This document shows, one piece after another, positions 1 through 7,878 of a stretch of DNA of 64,000 nucleotides (position 1 is the stretch's first letter; the number at the start of each line of letters is the position of its first letter). The DNA comes from Halomarina pelagica (GTDB taxonomy: Archaea; Halobacteriota; Halobacteria; Halobacteriales; Haloarculaceae): NCBI RefSeq assembly GCF_024228315.1, contig NZ_CP100454.1, forward strand, positions 496,001-560,000. Direction: 5' to 3'. The notes under the pieces are model-generated. The model was given only the letters and a program-made list of their open reading frames with translations, did not search any database and had not been told where the DNA came from. The translations under genes and the position numbers were made by a program.

Positions 1-1
1 C

Positions 2-172
2 AACGCGGAGGTCCTCTCGGCGGCGCTCAGCATCCACAGCGTCGAGGCGCGACACGCCGGCTACCTCAACCTCCACGAGTACCGCCTGCCGTACCCGGAC
101 GCCTTCGACCCGGCGAAGACCATGGACCAGGTCCTCGCGGCCGCCGGCCAGTTCATCGTCAGCGACAAGTAA
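2..172 (+). CDS. Ferritin-like domain protein, C-terminal part (5' end outside window)
   Basis: Only the last 56 codons are present; the gene begins upstream of base 1. The visible part contains the helix motif SIHSVEARHAGYLN, typical of the Ferritin_2-type four-helix bundle (Glu and His metal-ligand positions), and ends FIVSDK. Full proteins of this family in haloarchaea usually carry a twin-arginine signal and are extracellular, but that part cannot be seen here. The role of the family is unclear; a di-metal site is inferred from the E-x2-H motif only. It ends in TAA at 170-172. Confidence 0.75.
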   Translation, partial: NAEVLSAALSIHSVEARHAGYLNLHEYRLPYPDAFDPAKTMDQVLAAAGQFIVSDK

Positions 173-237
173 GGTCAGCGAAACGCGAAACGCGGCTGTT
201 CTCGGCTGCTGGGGGCTGACGCCCCCGCGACCGGCCT

Positions 238-357
238 CACTGGGTGCTCGACGTCCCGCCGTCGAGCACCGGCGACTCGCCGTTCAGGTACGCGGAGCGG
301 TCGCTGGCGAGGAACGGGGCGGCGTTCGCCACGCCCGCCGGCGTGCCCGCCCGGCGC
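238..357 (-). pseudogene. Remnant of a short-chain dehydrogenase/reductase (C-terminal 40 residues)
   Basis: Read on the minus strand, the bases before a TGA at 238-240 translate to a classical SDR C-terminus: RAGTPAGVANAAPFLASD, then SAYLNGESPVLDGG. This matches the family pattern G-T-P-x-x-V-A-x-x-x-x-F-L-A-S-D followed by Y-x-x-G-x-x-x-x-x-D-G-G. Upstream of about base 357 the frame stays open for a while but shows no SDR similarity: the catalytic Tyr-x3-Lys and the Rossmann glycine motif are absent. It is therefore a decayed 3' fragment. It lies tail-to-tail with the ferritin-like gene. Confidence 0.7.
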
Positions 358-887
358 GAGGAACGAAGATACACGCGAATCGCTGACGGTAGCGACGTTC
401 AGACGCGTCGCGGGTGGGCGGAGGGGCCGCCGACGAGCGTCTCCATGCGAGGTACGACGCGCATATCGGTCATAGTTAGTGTCTCGAAAACCCGAACGGT
501 CGGCGCGTTACCCGCGGGCGAAGACGGCCACCTCGATCGTTATCCTCCCATTAAACCGCCCGCTGTCGGGCGGTCGCGTCGAGAGGGGGCGACGTTCTGG
601 CCAGTGATCGATCGGGAAAGGGGAGCGTCGCGCGTGGGCGCTCCTGGAGCGGAGTGCGGAACGGGTCAGTAGGGAGTACGGCAAGCTGGGTCGTGCGGTC
701 GGCACCGCGCTGAGCCGGGCGGTGCCGACGCACCCAGTCACAGGTGGGGGTCCCGGCTCGCGCCGGGGGCGGCTCCCGTTTTTCGTTACTGGAAGCCGAG
801 TCACAAATCTCGGACCGAGGCCTTAGCTATATCGCCGGTCGGAACCGGTGAATTACACCGTTTCGATGGTTTACGCGTGAAACGAAC
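358..887. other. Gene-free stretch with several hairpins
   Basis: No convincing protein is encoded on either strand; the open frames here have no recognisable domain. The stretch holds a perfect 8-bp hairpin (555-562 with 567-574, 4-base loop), an 11-bp hairpin (698-708 with 719-729) and a 6-bp hairpin (752-757 with 762-767), followed by a T5 run at 779-783 on the plus strand. This could be the end of a structured transcript or a terminator. I do not recognise RNase P or SRP RNA signatures. Confidence 0.4.
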
Positions 888-1073
888 TCACGACTCCGAC
901 CACGATTCCCGACACGACGCCCCGCAGAAGTGGGCCGTCTCGACCCGACCGTCGTCGATCCAGGTGACGACCCGGTGGCCGGGATCGCGAACGAGCGGGC
1001 GATCGCAGACGGCACACCGCGGCGCGTTCGACTCGTCGACGTCTTCGTCGAGGTCGGACGTCGGATCGACCAT
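888..1073 (-). CDS. Small zinc-finger protein (61 aa)
   Basis: The protein begins MVDPTSDLDEDVDES and carries two Cys pairs: CAVC near residue 20 and FCGASC near residue 52, with an intervening HRVVTWIDDGRVETAHF. This C-x2-C...H-F-C-x3-C layout is seen in many small haloarchaeal zinc-finger proteins (DUF7576-like, from memory). The frame extends upstream to 1232, but a TATA-like box at 1139-1147 lies inside that extension, so the ATG at 1073 is preferred. The function is unknown; binding to zinc and possibly nucleic acid or protein is inferred. Confidence 0.65.
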   Translation of the reverse strand: MVDPTSDLDEDVDESNAPRCAVCDRPLVRDPGHRVVTWIDDGRVETAHFCGASCRESWSES

Positions 1074-1138
1074 CAGCGGACCACCTCCCCGAGAGACGCG
1101 GACGAGCGGCGCATTTCCCGGGAGAACGGGCCGGTAGT

Positions 1139-1147
1139 ACTTATACA
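1139..1147 (-). promoter_or_regulatory. TATA-like box for the zinc-finger protein at 888-1073
   Basis: On the minus strand the bases read TGTATAAGTAC. The box lies about 65 bases before the chosen start codon, so the predicted leader is about 40 bases. It argues against the longer reading frame beginning at 1232. Confidence 0.5.
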
Positions 1148-1206
1148 CTGCCGGTCGAGCCGACCGGCGATCCCGGATCGCGGTACGACCCCATCTCGTG
1201 GCGCGT

Positions 1207-2445
1207 CTACCGATCGCGGGAGACCGACTCACCGGGTGCCGTCGTCGCGCCCGGCGAGAGGACGACGCCGGGCGCGAGGGAGGTGTTGATGCCCGTCTTC
1301 GCGCCGTCGCCCGCGACGACGCCGTACTTGCGCCGGCCGGTCGAGACGCGCTCGCCCTTGACCGTCTGTCTCACGTCGCCGCCGTCGTGTCTGAGGTTCG
1401 CCACGTTCGTCCCCGCGCCGAGGTTCACGCCGGGACCGAGCAGGCTGTCGCCGACGTAGGAGAGGTGCGGGACGTTCGTCCCGCGCATGACGACGCTGTT
1501 CTTGAGTTCGACCGAGTGGCCGACGTGGCAGTCCTCGCCGACGAGCGTCGCCCCGCGGACGTAGGCGTTCGGTCCCACGCTCGCCCCCGACCGGATCAGC
1601 GCCGGTCCCTCGATCACGACGCCCGCCTCGACGACCGCGCCCGCCTCCACCACGACGGGACCGCGAAGGTCGGCGTCGCCGCGTACCTCGCCCTCGACGC
1701 GGGGCTCGAGGTCGGCCAACTTCCACTCGTTGGCCGCGAGTAGCTCCCACGGGCGGCCGACGTCCATCCAGCGCTCGACCTCGACCGCCTGCACCTCGTG
1801 CTCGTCGATGACCCGCGCGAGCACGTCGGTGAACTCGTGTTCGCCGCGCTCGCTCTTGGGGACGTCGAGCCAGTCGCGGGCCTCCTCGGGGAAGACGTAC
1901 GCGCCGGCGTTCGCGAGGTCGGTCGGCGGCTCGTCGGGCTTCTCGACGATGTCGACGACGCGCTCGCCGTCTCGCGAGTCGATCCCCCCCTCGCTCGACT
2001 GGTCAGAGACGCCACGCGTCTCGTCCTCCAGGGTCAGGACCCCGTAGTTCGTCGGGTTCTCGACCCGGTACGCCGCCACGGAGGGGCCGCGCGAGAACAA
2101 CCGTTCGATGCTCGGGGCGTCGTAGAGGTTGTCTCCGTAGAGGACCGCGAAGTCGCCGTCGATGTGCTCACGGGCGCAGTTGACCGCGTGACCCGTCCCC
2201 AACTGTTCCTCCTGTACGGCGAAGCGGACGGGGACGCCCGCGTACTCCTCGCCGAAGTACTCGCGGACGTCGTCGGCCTCGTATCCGACGACGACGACGA
2301 GTTCCTCCGCGCCGGCCCGGACGGCGCAGTCCGCCGTGTGCGCGACCAGCGGCCGGTCGGCGACCGGGAGCATCGGCTTCGGCGTCGAGTGGGTCAGCGG
2401 GCGCATCCGGGTCCCCTCGCCTGCGGCGAGAATCACAGCCTGCAT
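1207..2445 (-). CDS. glmU: Bifunctional sugar-1-phosphate nucleotidylyltransferase/acetyltransferase (GlmU-like)
   Basis: This 412-aa protein starts with the nucleotidyltransferase signature LAAGEGTRMRPLTHSTPKPM (residues 6-25), which binds the NTP and Mg2+. The second half (about residues 245-395) is a left-handed beta-helix of hexapeptide repeats, the acyltransferase domain. In archaea such proteins make UDP-GlcNAc or dTDP-glucose precursors for S-layer glycans and lipids. The archaeal type resembles the Sulfolobus ST0452 enzyme, acting on glucose-1-P/glucosamine-1-P. The exact sugar cannot be read from the sequence. It is a single gene with its own promoter (TATA at about 2501-2509). Confidence 0.88.
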   Translation of the reverse strand: MQAVILAAGEGTRMRPLTHSTPKPMLPVADRPLVAHTADCAVRAGAEELVVVVGYEADDVREYFGEEYAGVPVRFAVQEEQLGTGHAVNCAREHIDGDFAVLYGDNLYDAPSIERLFSRGPSVAAYRVENPTNYGVLTLEDETRGVSDQSSEGGIDSRDGERVVDIVEKPDEPPTDLANAGAYVFPEEARDWLDVPKSERGEHEFTDVLARVIDEHEVQAVEVERWMDVGRPWELLAANEWKLADLEPRVEGEVRGDADLRGPVVVEAGAVVEAGVVIEGPALIRSGASVGPNAYVRGATLVGEDCHVGHSVELKNSVVMRGTNVPHLSYVGDSLLGPGVNLGAGTNVANLRHDGGDVRQTVKGERVSTGRRKYGVVAGDGAKTGINTSLAPGVVLSPGATTAPGESVSRDR

Positions 2446-2500
2446 ACCGCCACTCCTCGGGCTACCCGGTTATGCTTTTCTGGCCGTCGACGGGCGAAAG

Positions 2501-2509
2501 AATTATATC
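2501..2509 (-). promoter_or_regulatory. TATA-like box for the GlmU-like gene
   Basis: The minus strand reads GGATATAATT, an AT island in GC-rich surroundings, 56-64 bases before the ATG at 2445. Transcription would start near 2475-2480. Confidence 0.5.
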
Positions 2510-2626
2510 CGGAGGCCGCCCCGATCTCGCCCGAACTCCCGCCGTCGACGCGGAGCCGCCGGGACTCGCCGTCCGCGCCGCACCCCCAACGGCCACAACA
2601 GTGACTGTGGTGGAGGCGTCGTCGGA

Positions 2627-2674
2627 AAACGCAGTGGAAGGGGCGGGACTAAACGCAGTGGAAGGGGCGGGACT
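2627..2674. repeat. Two perfect tandem copies of a 24-bp unit containing a tRNA-like 3' end
   Basis: The unit at 2627-2650 is repeated exactly at 2651-2674. On the minus strand it reads AGTCCCGCCCCTTCCA followed by CTGCGTTT: the 3' strand of a T-arm, an acceptor 3' strand, a discriminator A and 8 flanking bases. The right-hand copy is the 3' end of the tRNA-like sequence at 2659-2752. Duplicated tRNA 3' ends are the usual scar of site-specific integration, but no integrase is nearby. Confidence 0.75.
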
Positions 2675-2752
2675 CGAACCACGCGAAGCCCAGGGTTCCG
2701 TCGGTTGACTCGTGAGTACCGACGATACGACTTCTACCACGCGTACCCTTCC
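2659..2752 (-). other. Degenerate tRNA-like sequence (possible pseudo-tRNA)
   Basis: On the minus strand a 7-base GGAAGGG (2752-2746) pairs perfectly with CCCTTCC (2666-2660), followed by discriminator A at 2659. A T-loop TTCGAGT with the usual GG before it lies at 2672-2680. However, only two of the five T-stem pairs form, and I cannot build a normal D-arm or an anticodon arm; a 7-bp hairpin CGTCGGT/ACCGACG with a 12-base loop takes the middle. It is either a decayed tRNA gene, a tRNA with an unusual intron, or chance pairing. Confidence 0.35.
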
Positions 2753-2970
2753 GCGGCAGTGCGTCTACTCGAAGCGACCTGAAATAGACTCTGATACTCC
2801 GTACAGAATGCCTCGGCCGTGGCGTTTTTATCCTCGGCGAGAGATCACGTCCCCCCAGCTACCACGGAAAGCGGTCGAAACCGTCGCGTCGACCGTCCCA
2901 CCGGGTGACTCGTCCGCGGTCGGGTGAGCGCGGCGTCGGACCGGCGACCGGCGATCGACGACCGGCGCGA

Positions 2971-4812
2971 TCAGTAGCTGCGTTCCTTGGGTTCGTACTT
3001 CCCGTCCTCGCCTTCGAGGATGACCGGTGTGTAGTACAGTTCCGGGCGGCCGTCGTTCCACGCGACCTGCGTGTGCTTGAGCCACTTTTCGTCGTCGCGG
3101 AACTGGAACTCCTCGCGCCAGTGCGCGCCGCGGAACTCCTCGCGCGCAAGCGCTCCGAGCGTCAGCGCCTCCGCGAGGTCGATGAGGTTGCGCGTCTCGA
3201 TCGTGTGGATGAGGTCCGTGTTGAAGGTGCGCGAGGGGTCGCTGACGGCGACGTCGACGTAGCGCTCGCGGGCACGGCGGATGTCGCGGAGCGCCTGCTT
3301 CAGGCCCGCCTCGTTGCGGAAGACGTTGACGTTCCGCGTCATCGCCTTCTGGAGGTCGGCGCGGATCTCGGCGTGGTTGACGCCGTCGCGCTCCATCAGC
3401 CGCTCGACGCGCGCGCCCTCCCGCTCGACGGCGCGCGAGACGACCGCGTCCGGCGTCGCGTCGAGCAGCGCCCCGCCGTCGGCGGCGACGTCGTCCGACC
3501 CCGCCTCGACCTCGCCGAGCGCGACCGGCGACTCGACCGAACCGTCCTCCGTCTTCGCGGAGGGACCGGTCCGGATCTGCGCCGTCTCGGGCTGGCGGGT
3601 GGCCGCGTGGCGGCCCGCGCGCGCGCCGAAGACGATGAGTTCGGGTAGGGCGTTGCCGCCGAGGCGGTTCGCGCCGTGGACCGAGACGCAGGCGCACTCG
3701 CCCGCCGCGTACAGCCCCTCGATGCACGTCGCGCCGTTCTCGTCGGTCTCGATGCCGCCCATCTCGTAGTGCTGGCCGGGCTTGACCGGCATCGGCTCCT
3801 CGAGCGCGTCGACGCCCTCGAAGTCCTCCGCGAGGTGGAGGATGTTCTCCAGGCGGTCGATGATCCGCTCCTCGCCGAGGTGGCGCATGTCGAGCATGAC
3901 GCTGTCGTCCTCGAAGCCGCGCCCCTCGTTCGCCTCGGTCTGCTCGGCGCGAGCGACCACGTCGCGGGAGGCGAGTTCACCGACGTTGTTCGCGTACCCG
4001 CGCTCGAACATGAAGCGCTCGCCCTCGCTGTTGTAGAGGATGCCGCCCTCGCCGCGGACGCCCTCGCTGATGAGCACGCCCGTCGACGGCAGCGTCGTCG
4101 GGTGGAACTGGACGAACTCCATGTCCTGCAGGGGGACGCCCGCGCGGTAGGCCATCGCGGCACCGTCGCCGGTGTTGGCGACCGCGTTCGTGGTGTGGTC
4201 GTACATCTGGCCGGGACCGCCGGTCGCGACGACGACCCCCTTGTTCGCGACGAAGCCGTTGATGCGCCCCGTCTTGATGTCGTAGCCGACGACGCCGTAG
4301 CAGCGGCGGTCCTCGGGGTTCTCGTGGTCGGTGACCGCGAGCCGCGTGACGTAGTGCTCGTCGTAGACGCGGATGCCGCGCTTCACGACCTGCTCGTACA
4401 TCGTGTGCAGCAGGTGGTGACCGGTCTCCGCACCCGCGTAGGTCGTCCGGGGGAACGAGAGCCCGCCGAACGGGCGCTGTGAGACGCGCCCGTCCTCGTC
4501 GCGGGAGAACGCCATCCCCCAGTGTTCGAGCTGGATCGTCTCCTCCGGGCTGTCCTGACAGAGCGTCTCGACTGCGGGGGCGTCGCCGAGGTAGTCCGAC
4601 CCCTTCATCGTGTCGTACGCGTGATCCTCCCAGGAGTCGCCGTCGCGCAGGGCGGCGTTGATGCCGCCCTCGGCCGCGCCGGTGTGGCTCCGGACCGGGT
4701 GGAGCTTCGAGACGATGGCGGTGTCCGCGCCCTCCTCGTGGGCCGCGATCGCCGCTCGCATCCCGGCACCCCCGCCGCCGCCGACGATGACGTCGTGTTC
4801 GTGAATAGCCAT
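2971..4812 (-). CDS. sdhA: Succinate dehydrogenase flavoprotein subunit
   Basis: SdhA oxidises succinate to fumarate on a covalently bound FAD in the membrane-attached complex II. The 613-aa protein has the dinucleotide-binding motif VGGGGGAGMRAA (about residues 10-21), the flavinylation motif SHTGAAEGG with His43, and the catalytic region HPTTLPSTGVLISEGVRGEG. The ATG at 4812 is chosen because residues before it in the longer frame are not SdhA-like. It is the last gene of sdhC-D-B-A, 26 bases after sdhB. Confidence 0.96.
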   Translation of the reverse strand: MAIHEHDVIVGGGGGAGMRAAIAAHEEGADTAIVSKLHPVRSHTGAAEGGINAALRDGDSWEDHAYDTMKGSDYLGDAPAVETLCQDSPEETIQLEHWGMAFSRDEDGRVSQRPFGGLSFPRTTYAGAETGHHLLHTMYEQVVKRGIRVYDEHYVTRLAVTDHENPEDRRCYGVVGYDIKTGRINGFVANKGVVVATGGPGQMYDHTTNAVANTGDGAAMAYRAGVPLQDMEFVQFHPTTLPSTGVLISEGVRGEGGILYNSEGERFMFERGYANNVGELASRDVVARAEQTEANEGRGFEDDSVMLDMRHLGEERIIDRLENILHLAEDFEGVDALEEPMPVKPGQHYEMGGIETDENGATCIEGLYAAGECACVSVHGANRLGGNALPELIVFGARAGRHAATRQPETAQIRTGPSAKTEDGSVESPVALGEVEAGSDDVAADGGALLDATPDAVVSRAVEREGARVERLMERDGVNHAEIRADLQKAMTRNVNVFRNEAGLKQALRDIRRARERYVDVAVSDPSRTFNTDLIHTIETRNLIDLAEALTLGALAREEFRGAHWREEFQFRDDEKWLKHTQVAWNDGRPELYYTPVILEGEDGKYEPKERSY

Positions 4813-4838
4813 GAGTAGTCGTTGTAGTCGTCTTCGGA

Positions 4839-5729
4839 TTACCAGAACTTGAGGTTGTTCTTCACGGCCTCGCGCTTCAGTTCCTGGATGTGCTTCGTGA
4901 GCGGGATGTCCTTCGGGCAGACCTCCGTGCAGGAGAACTGCGTCTGACACCGCCACACGCCGTGTTCCTGCTCGACGACGGCGAGTCGGTGCTGTTTCAC
5001 GTCCTCGCCCTCGCGCTCGTCCATCGTGAAGCGGTACGCCTTGTTGATGGCCGCGGGACCGAGGTACTGGTTGTCCCCGGCGGCGATGTTACACGAGGAC
5101 TGGCACGCGCCACACCAGATGCAGCGCGTGGACATCTTGATCTTCTCGCGGTTCTCGCGCGTCTGGTGCTGTTCCTCCAGGCCCGAGGGCAGGTCGTTCG
5201 TCTGGAAGAACGGCTCGACGGCGTCCATCTGGTCGTAGAAGTGCTGCATGTCCACGACGAGGTCCTTCACGACCTCCTGGTGGGGCAGCGGTTCGACGCG
5301 GACGGGGTTCGAGAGGTCGCTCAACTGGGTCTTACAGCAGAGGCGCTGGCGGCCGTTGACGAACATCGCGTCCGACCCACAGATGGCCTGCCGGCAGGAG
5401 TGCCGGAAGGTGAGCGAGGAGTCGTAGTGATCGCGCGCGTAGATGAGCGCGTCGAGGACTGTCATCCCCTTGCGGTAGGGGACGACGAACTCGTCGAAGC
5501 GCGGGCGCTCCTTCCCCGCCACCTCCGGGTCGTAGCGGAAGACCTTCAGGGTGTACGTCTCCCCGTCGAGCGCGCTCTCCTCCGCGGTCCGCTCCGCTTC
5601 CTCTTCCTCGGCGCGGGCGCGCTTCGCCTCCATCCGTCGCCGCTGCTGGACGGCGGGCGCGTCCCCGGCGGGCTGTTCTTCGGTCTCCGTCTCGGACTCG
5701 GTCTCTGTCTCGGTGATTTGCGTGCTCAT
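4839..5729 (-). CDS. sdhB: Succinate dehydrogenase iron-sulfur subunit
   Basis: SdhB passes electrons from FAD to quinone through three Fe-S clusters. Seen here: the [2Fe-2S] region CRQAICGSDAMFVNG...LCC (Asp in place of one Cys, as also in E. coli SdhB), the [4Fe-4S] motif CIWCGACQSSC and the [3Fe-4S] motif CQTQFSCTEVCPKD. At 296 aa it is longer than usual because of an acidic Thr/Glu-rich N-terminal tail of about 50 residues (TETETESETETEE), a common haloarchaeal feature. It begins 4 bases after sdhD stops. Confidence 0.96.
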   Translation of the reverse strand: MSTQITETETESETETEEQPAGDAPAVQQRRRMEAKRARAEEEEAERTAEESALDGETYTLKVFRYDPEVAGKERPRFDEFVVPYRKGMTVLDALIYARDHYDSSLTFRHSCRQAICGSDAMFVNGRQRLCCKTQLSDLSNPVRVEPLPHQEVVKDLVVDMQHFYDQMDAVEPFFQTNDLPSGLEEQHQTRENREKIKMSTRCIWCGACQSSCNIAAGDNQYLGPAAINKAYRFTMDEREGEDVKQHRLAVVEQEHGVWRCQTQFSCTEVCPKDIPLTKHIQELKREAVKNNLKFW

Positions 5730-5733
5730 TGTG

Positions 5734-6099
5734 TTAGAGGAAGCCGTTCATCGCCAGCGCCACGTAGGTCCCCTGCGCGACGAGCGCGAGGCCCGCGAGC
5801 GCGAGGACGGCCCCGACGACGCGCTTTCGCGTCCCGGTGAGCCCCTGGTTGATCAGGGCGTTGTAGACGCCGTTGACGCCGTGGAACGTCGCCGTCACGA
5901 GGAACAGCCACATCGTGGCGAAGTAGCCGATCTGCCCCATGCGGGCCTGCGTCCCGGCGAAGGTGATCTCGTAGGCGTGGTTCACGAAGTGAAGCAGCAT
6001 GAAGTGAAACGCCAGCACGCCGATGAGGAACACCGCCGTCAGGCGCTGGAGCAACCAGCGGGTGCCGCCGCGCTCGAAGGAGGAGTAGTGTTCCGCCAT
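5734..6099 (-). CDS. sdhD: Succinate dehydrogenase membrane subunit D
   Basis: This 121-aa membrane protein has three hydrophobic segments (about residues 20-42, 58-80 and 92-115). HFMLLHFVNHAYE in the first and TATFHGVNGVYN in the second supply His residues suited to heme b or quinone binding. With SdhC it anchors the SdhAB catalytic part to the cytoplasmic membrane. It starts one base after the stop codon of sdhC, so the two are probably translationally coupled. Confidence 0.92.
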   Translation of the reverse strand: MAEHYSSFERGGTRWLLQRLTAVFLIGVLAFHFMLLHFVNHAYEITFAGTQARMGQIGYFATMWLFLVTATFHGVNGVYNALINQGLTGTRKRVVGAVLALAGLALVAQGTYVALAMNGFL

Positions 6100-6100
6100 C

Positions 6101-6490
6101 TCAGATCCCCCCGAGGAAGGACGGCACGCTCGCGACGACGATCGCGCCGGTGAGGATCATCGAGGCGTAGAAGCTCCGGTCCTGCGCCTGGAGGCCGACC
6201 CCGAGATCGACGAACAGCAGACGGACGCCGTTCAGGATGTGGAAGACGGCCACCGCGAGCAGTCCCACCTCCAGGAAGCGCACGACGAGCAGTCCCTCGA
6301 GTCCGCGGAGCGTGTTCGTGTACATCGTTGGGCTGACCGTCGCCGTGCTCAGGACGGCGATGTGCGTGAAGAGATACCCGATGAGGACCCAGCCGGTGAA
6401 CTTGTGGAACACCCACGCCCACATGCCGGCGGAGAACTCCCGCCAGCGGCCGAAGTCCTCGACGAGCCCCCTGTCGTACGACTGGCTCAT
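6101..6490 (-). CDS. sdhC: Succinate dehydrogenase cytochrome b556 subunit C
   Basis: This is the first gene of the sdh operon, 129 aa, with three predicted membrane helices (about 28-50, 70-92 and 104-125). The segment [19 protein letters not shown] has the SdhC-type H-K/R-x-T/S-G signature and a second His for heme ligation. An AT-richer stretch about 20-40 bases upstream of the ATG (around 6511-6530) probably contains the operon promoter. Confidence 0.92.
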   Translation of the reverse strand: MSQSYDRGLVEDFGRWREFSAGMWAWVFHKFTGWVLIGYLFTHIAVLSTATVSPTMYTNTLRGLEGLLVVRFLEVGLLAVAVFHILNGVRLLFVDLGVGLQAQDRSFYASMILTGAIVVASVPSFLGGI

Positions 6491-6715
6491 GTATGTCGGT
6501 GGCAGGGTGCGTGCGGGTATAGTAGTTACTAACTCCCCGCGCCGTTCGGCGGATACGCCCCGTCTCCCGGAGAATTCACGTCCGGCACGAGACAGGTGGG
6601 GGTGCGTCAGCGGATCGGACGATACGGTCGAGGGGAGGACGCGACGAAGCGATGCGACGGGGCAATACGACGGGACGATGCGACGGGGAGGGCGTGATGT
6701 CAGACGGTAACTCGA

Positions 6716-7735
6716 TCAGGGCGCGCGGGCGATAGCCTGCTCCTGCTCCAGTGCGCGGAGGGTCTTCTCCTCCAGCTTGACGAGGTGACAGAGCGGGTTC
6801 CCGGGGTAGACGAGGGGGTTCTCCAGCACGCCGACCAGCAGGCCGGTGAACGGCGCTTCGACCGTCTCGGTGTCGGCCCGGAACGGGTCGGAGATGGTAC
6901 AGATGACGTCCCCCTCGTAGACGAGGGTCCCGCGCTCGTACTTCATGTCCACGAGGCCGCCCACGTCCGAGCGGAGCCAGGTCTTCTCGCCGCTGTCGTC
7001 GATGACGGTCCGCCAGCCGGGCCAGCGCACCTGCTCTGCGGGTCGGAGACCGAACTCGGCGAGCACGCTCATGACGCCGTCGAGCGCGCGGTCGATGAGC
7101 GAGCGCTGGAAGCGGTGGGCCTCGCCCATCTCGACGGTGATCGTCGGCGTGCCGGCCTCGCTCGCCTCCCGGCGGAGCGTCCCCTCGGGTCCCTCGCCGG
7201 AGAGGATGACGTTCGAGGCGAAGGCGTTGGCGAGGCGGGCCACGTCGGAGTCTCCCATGTCCGCGCGGACGTGGAGCATGTTCGTCCGGCCGCGGGTCGA
7301 GGTGTGGAAGTCGAGCCCGTAGTCGCAGGGTTCGAGGAAGTTTCGGAAGATGCGGTAGGCCATGCGCTTGGCCCCGGTGCTCGTCTCGCTGCCGGGGAAC
7401 GATCGGTTCAGGTCGCGATCGTAGATGGGGAGGTAGCGCTTCTGGGCGATGAACGCCGGGACGTTGAGCACCGGGAGACAGACGAGCGTGCCGGCCAGCG
7501 TCGAGTGGTCCCAGCTGTGGGCGACCTCGCGGACGACCTCGATGCCGTTCAGCTCGTCGCCGTGGGCGGCGGCGCTCAGGAACACCGTCGGGCCCGGGCG
7601 TTCGCCGTTGACGATGGTGACGGGGATGCGAACGGGGTCGCCGAGGTACGTCTCGCTGACGCTGTATCGGAGGTTCTGCGTCTCACCGGGGGCGACCGTG
7701 CCGCCGTTGTAGGTGAACGCCTCGGGCTCTGCCAT
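6716..7735 (-). CDS. Succinylglutamate desuccinylase/aspartoacylase family protein (M14-like)
   Basis: This 339-aa protein belongs to the zinc carboxypeptidase-like AstE/AspA family. Zn ligands are visible as His58-Gly-Asp-Glu61 and His144 (LDFHTS), with DRDLNRSFPG around residues 106-115 for substrate carboxylate binding. A beta-rich C-terminal part (about 240-320) resembles the lid domain of the family. Its substrate is unknown. It is divergent from, and 143 bases from, a RimK-like ligase gene, suggesting a linked ligation/hydrolysis pair, perhaps acting on glutamyl tails. A TATA box at 7758-7764 predicts a nearly leaderless mRNA. Confidence 0.85.
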   Translation of the reverse strand: MAEPEAFTYNGGTVAPGETQNLRYSVSETYLGDPVRIPVTIVNGERPGPTVFLSAAAHGDELNGIEVVREVAHSWDHSTLAGTLVCLPVLNVPAFIAQKRYLPIYDRDLNRSFPGSETSTGAKRMAYRIFRNFLEPCDYGLDFHTSTRGRTNMLHVRADMGDSDVARLANAFASNVILSGEGPEGTLRREASEAGTPTITVEMGEAHRFQRSLIDRALDGVMSVLAEFGLRPAEQVRWPGWRTVIDDSGEKTWLRSDVGGLVDMKYERGTLVYEGDVICTISDPFRADTETVEAPFTGLLVGVLENPLVYPGNPLCHLVKLEEKTLRALEQEQAIARAP

Positions 7736-7757
7736 GGCGGAGAACTGTGCCGGGCGG

Positions 7758-7764
7758 TATATAT
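7758..7764 (-). promoter_or_regulatory. TATA box for the M14-like gene
   Basis: The sequence TATATAT stands out in GC-rich DNA, centred about 26 bases before the ATG at 7735, which fits a leaderless transcript. Confidence 0.6.
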
Positions 7765-7878
7765 CGCCCCCGTCTCACGATCGTCCACGAGAGTGCGTCA
7801 CATCGCTCTAAGATCGAGCGGAGACCACAGCCCTCTTAGACCGGCATACATTTGTCCCGGGCCACGGAGAGTAGCTGT

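Noticed and set aside
555..783. RNase P or SRP RNA
   Set aside because: I could not find the conserved core strings of either RNA on either strand, and the length is too short.
508..804. 98-codon minus-strand frame in the gene-free stretch
   Set aside because: Arg/Pro-rich, no domain, and overlaps perfect hairpins; no support as a protein.
2659..2752. Functional tRNA gene
   Set aside because: The acceptor stem and T-loop are present, but the T-stem, D-arm and anticodon arm cannot be built, so it is listed only as tRNA-like.
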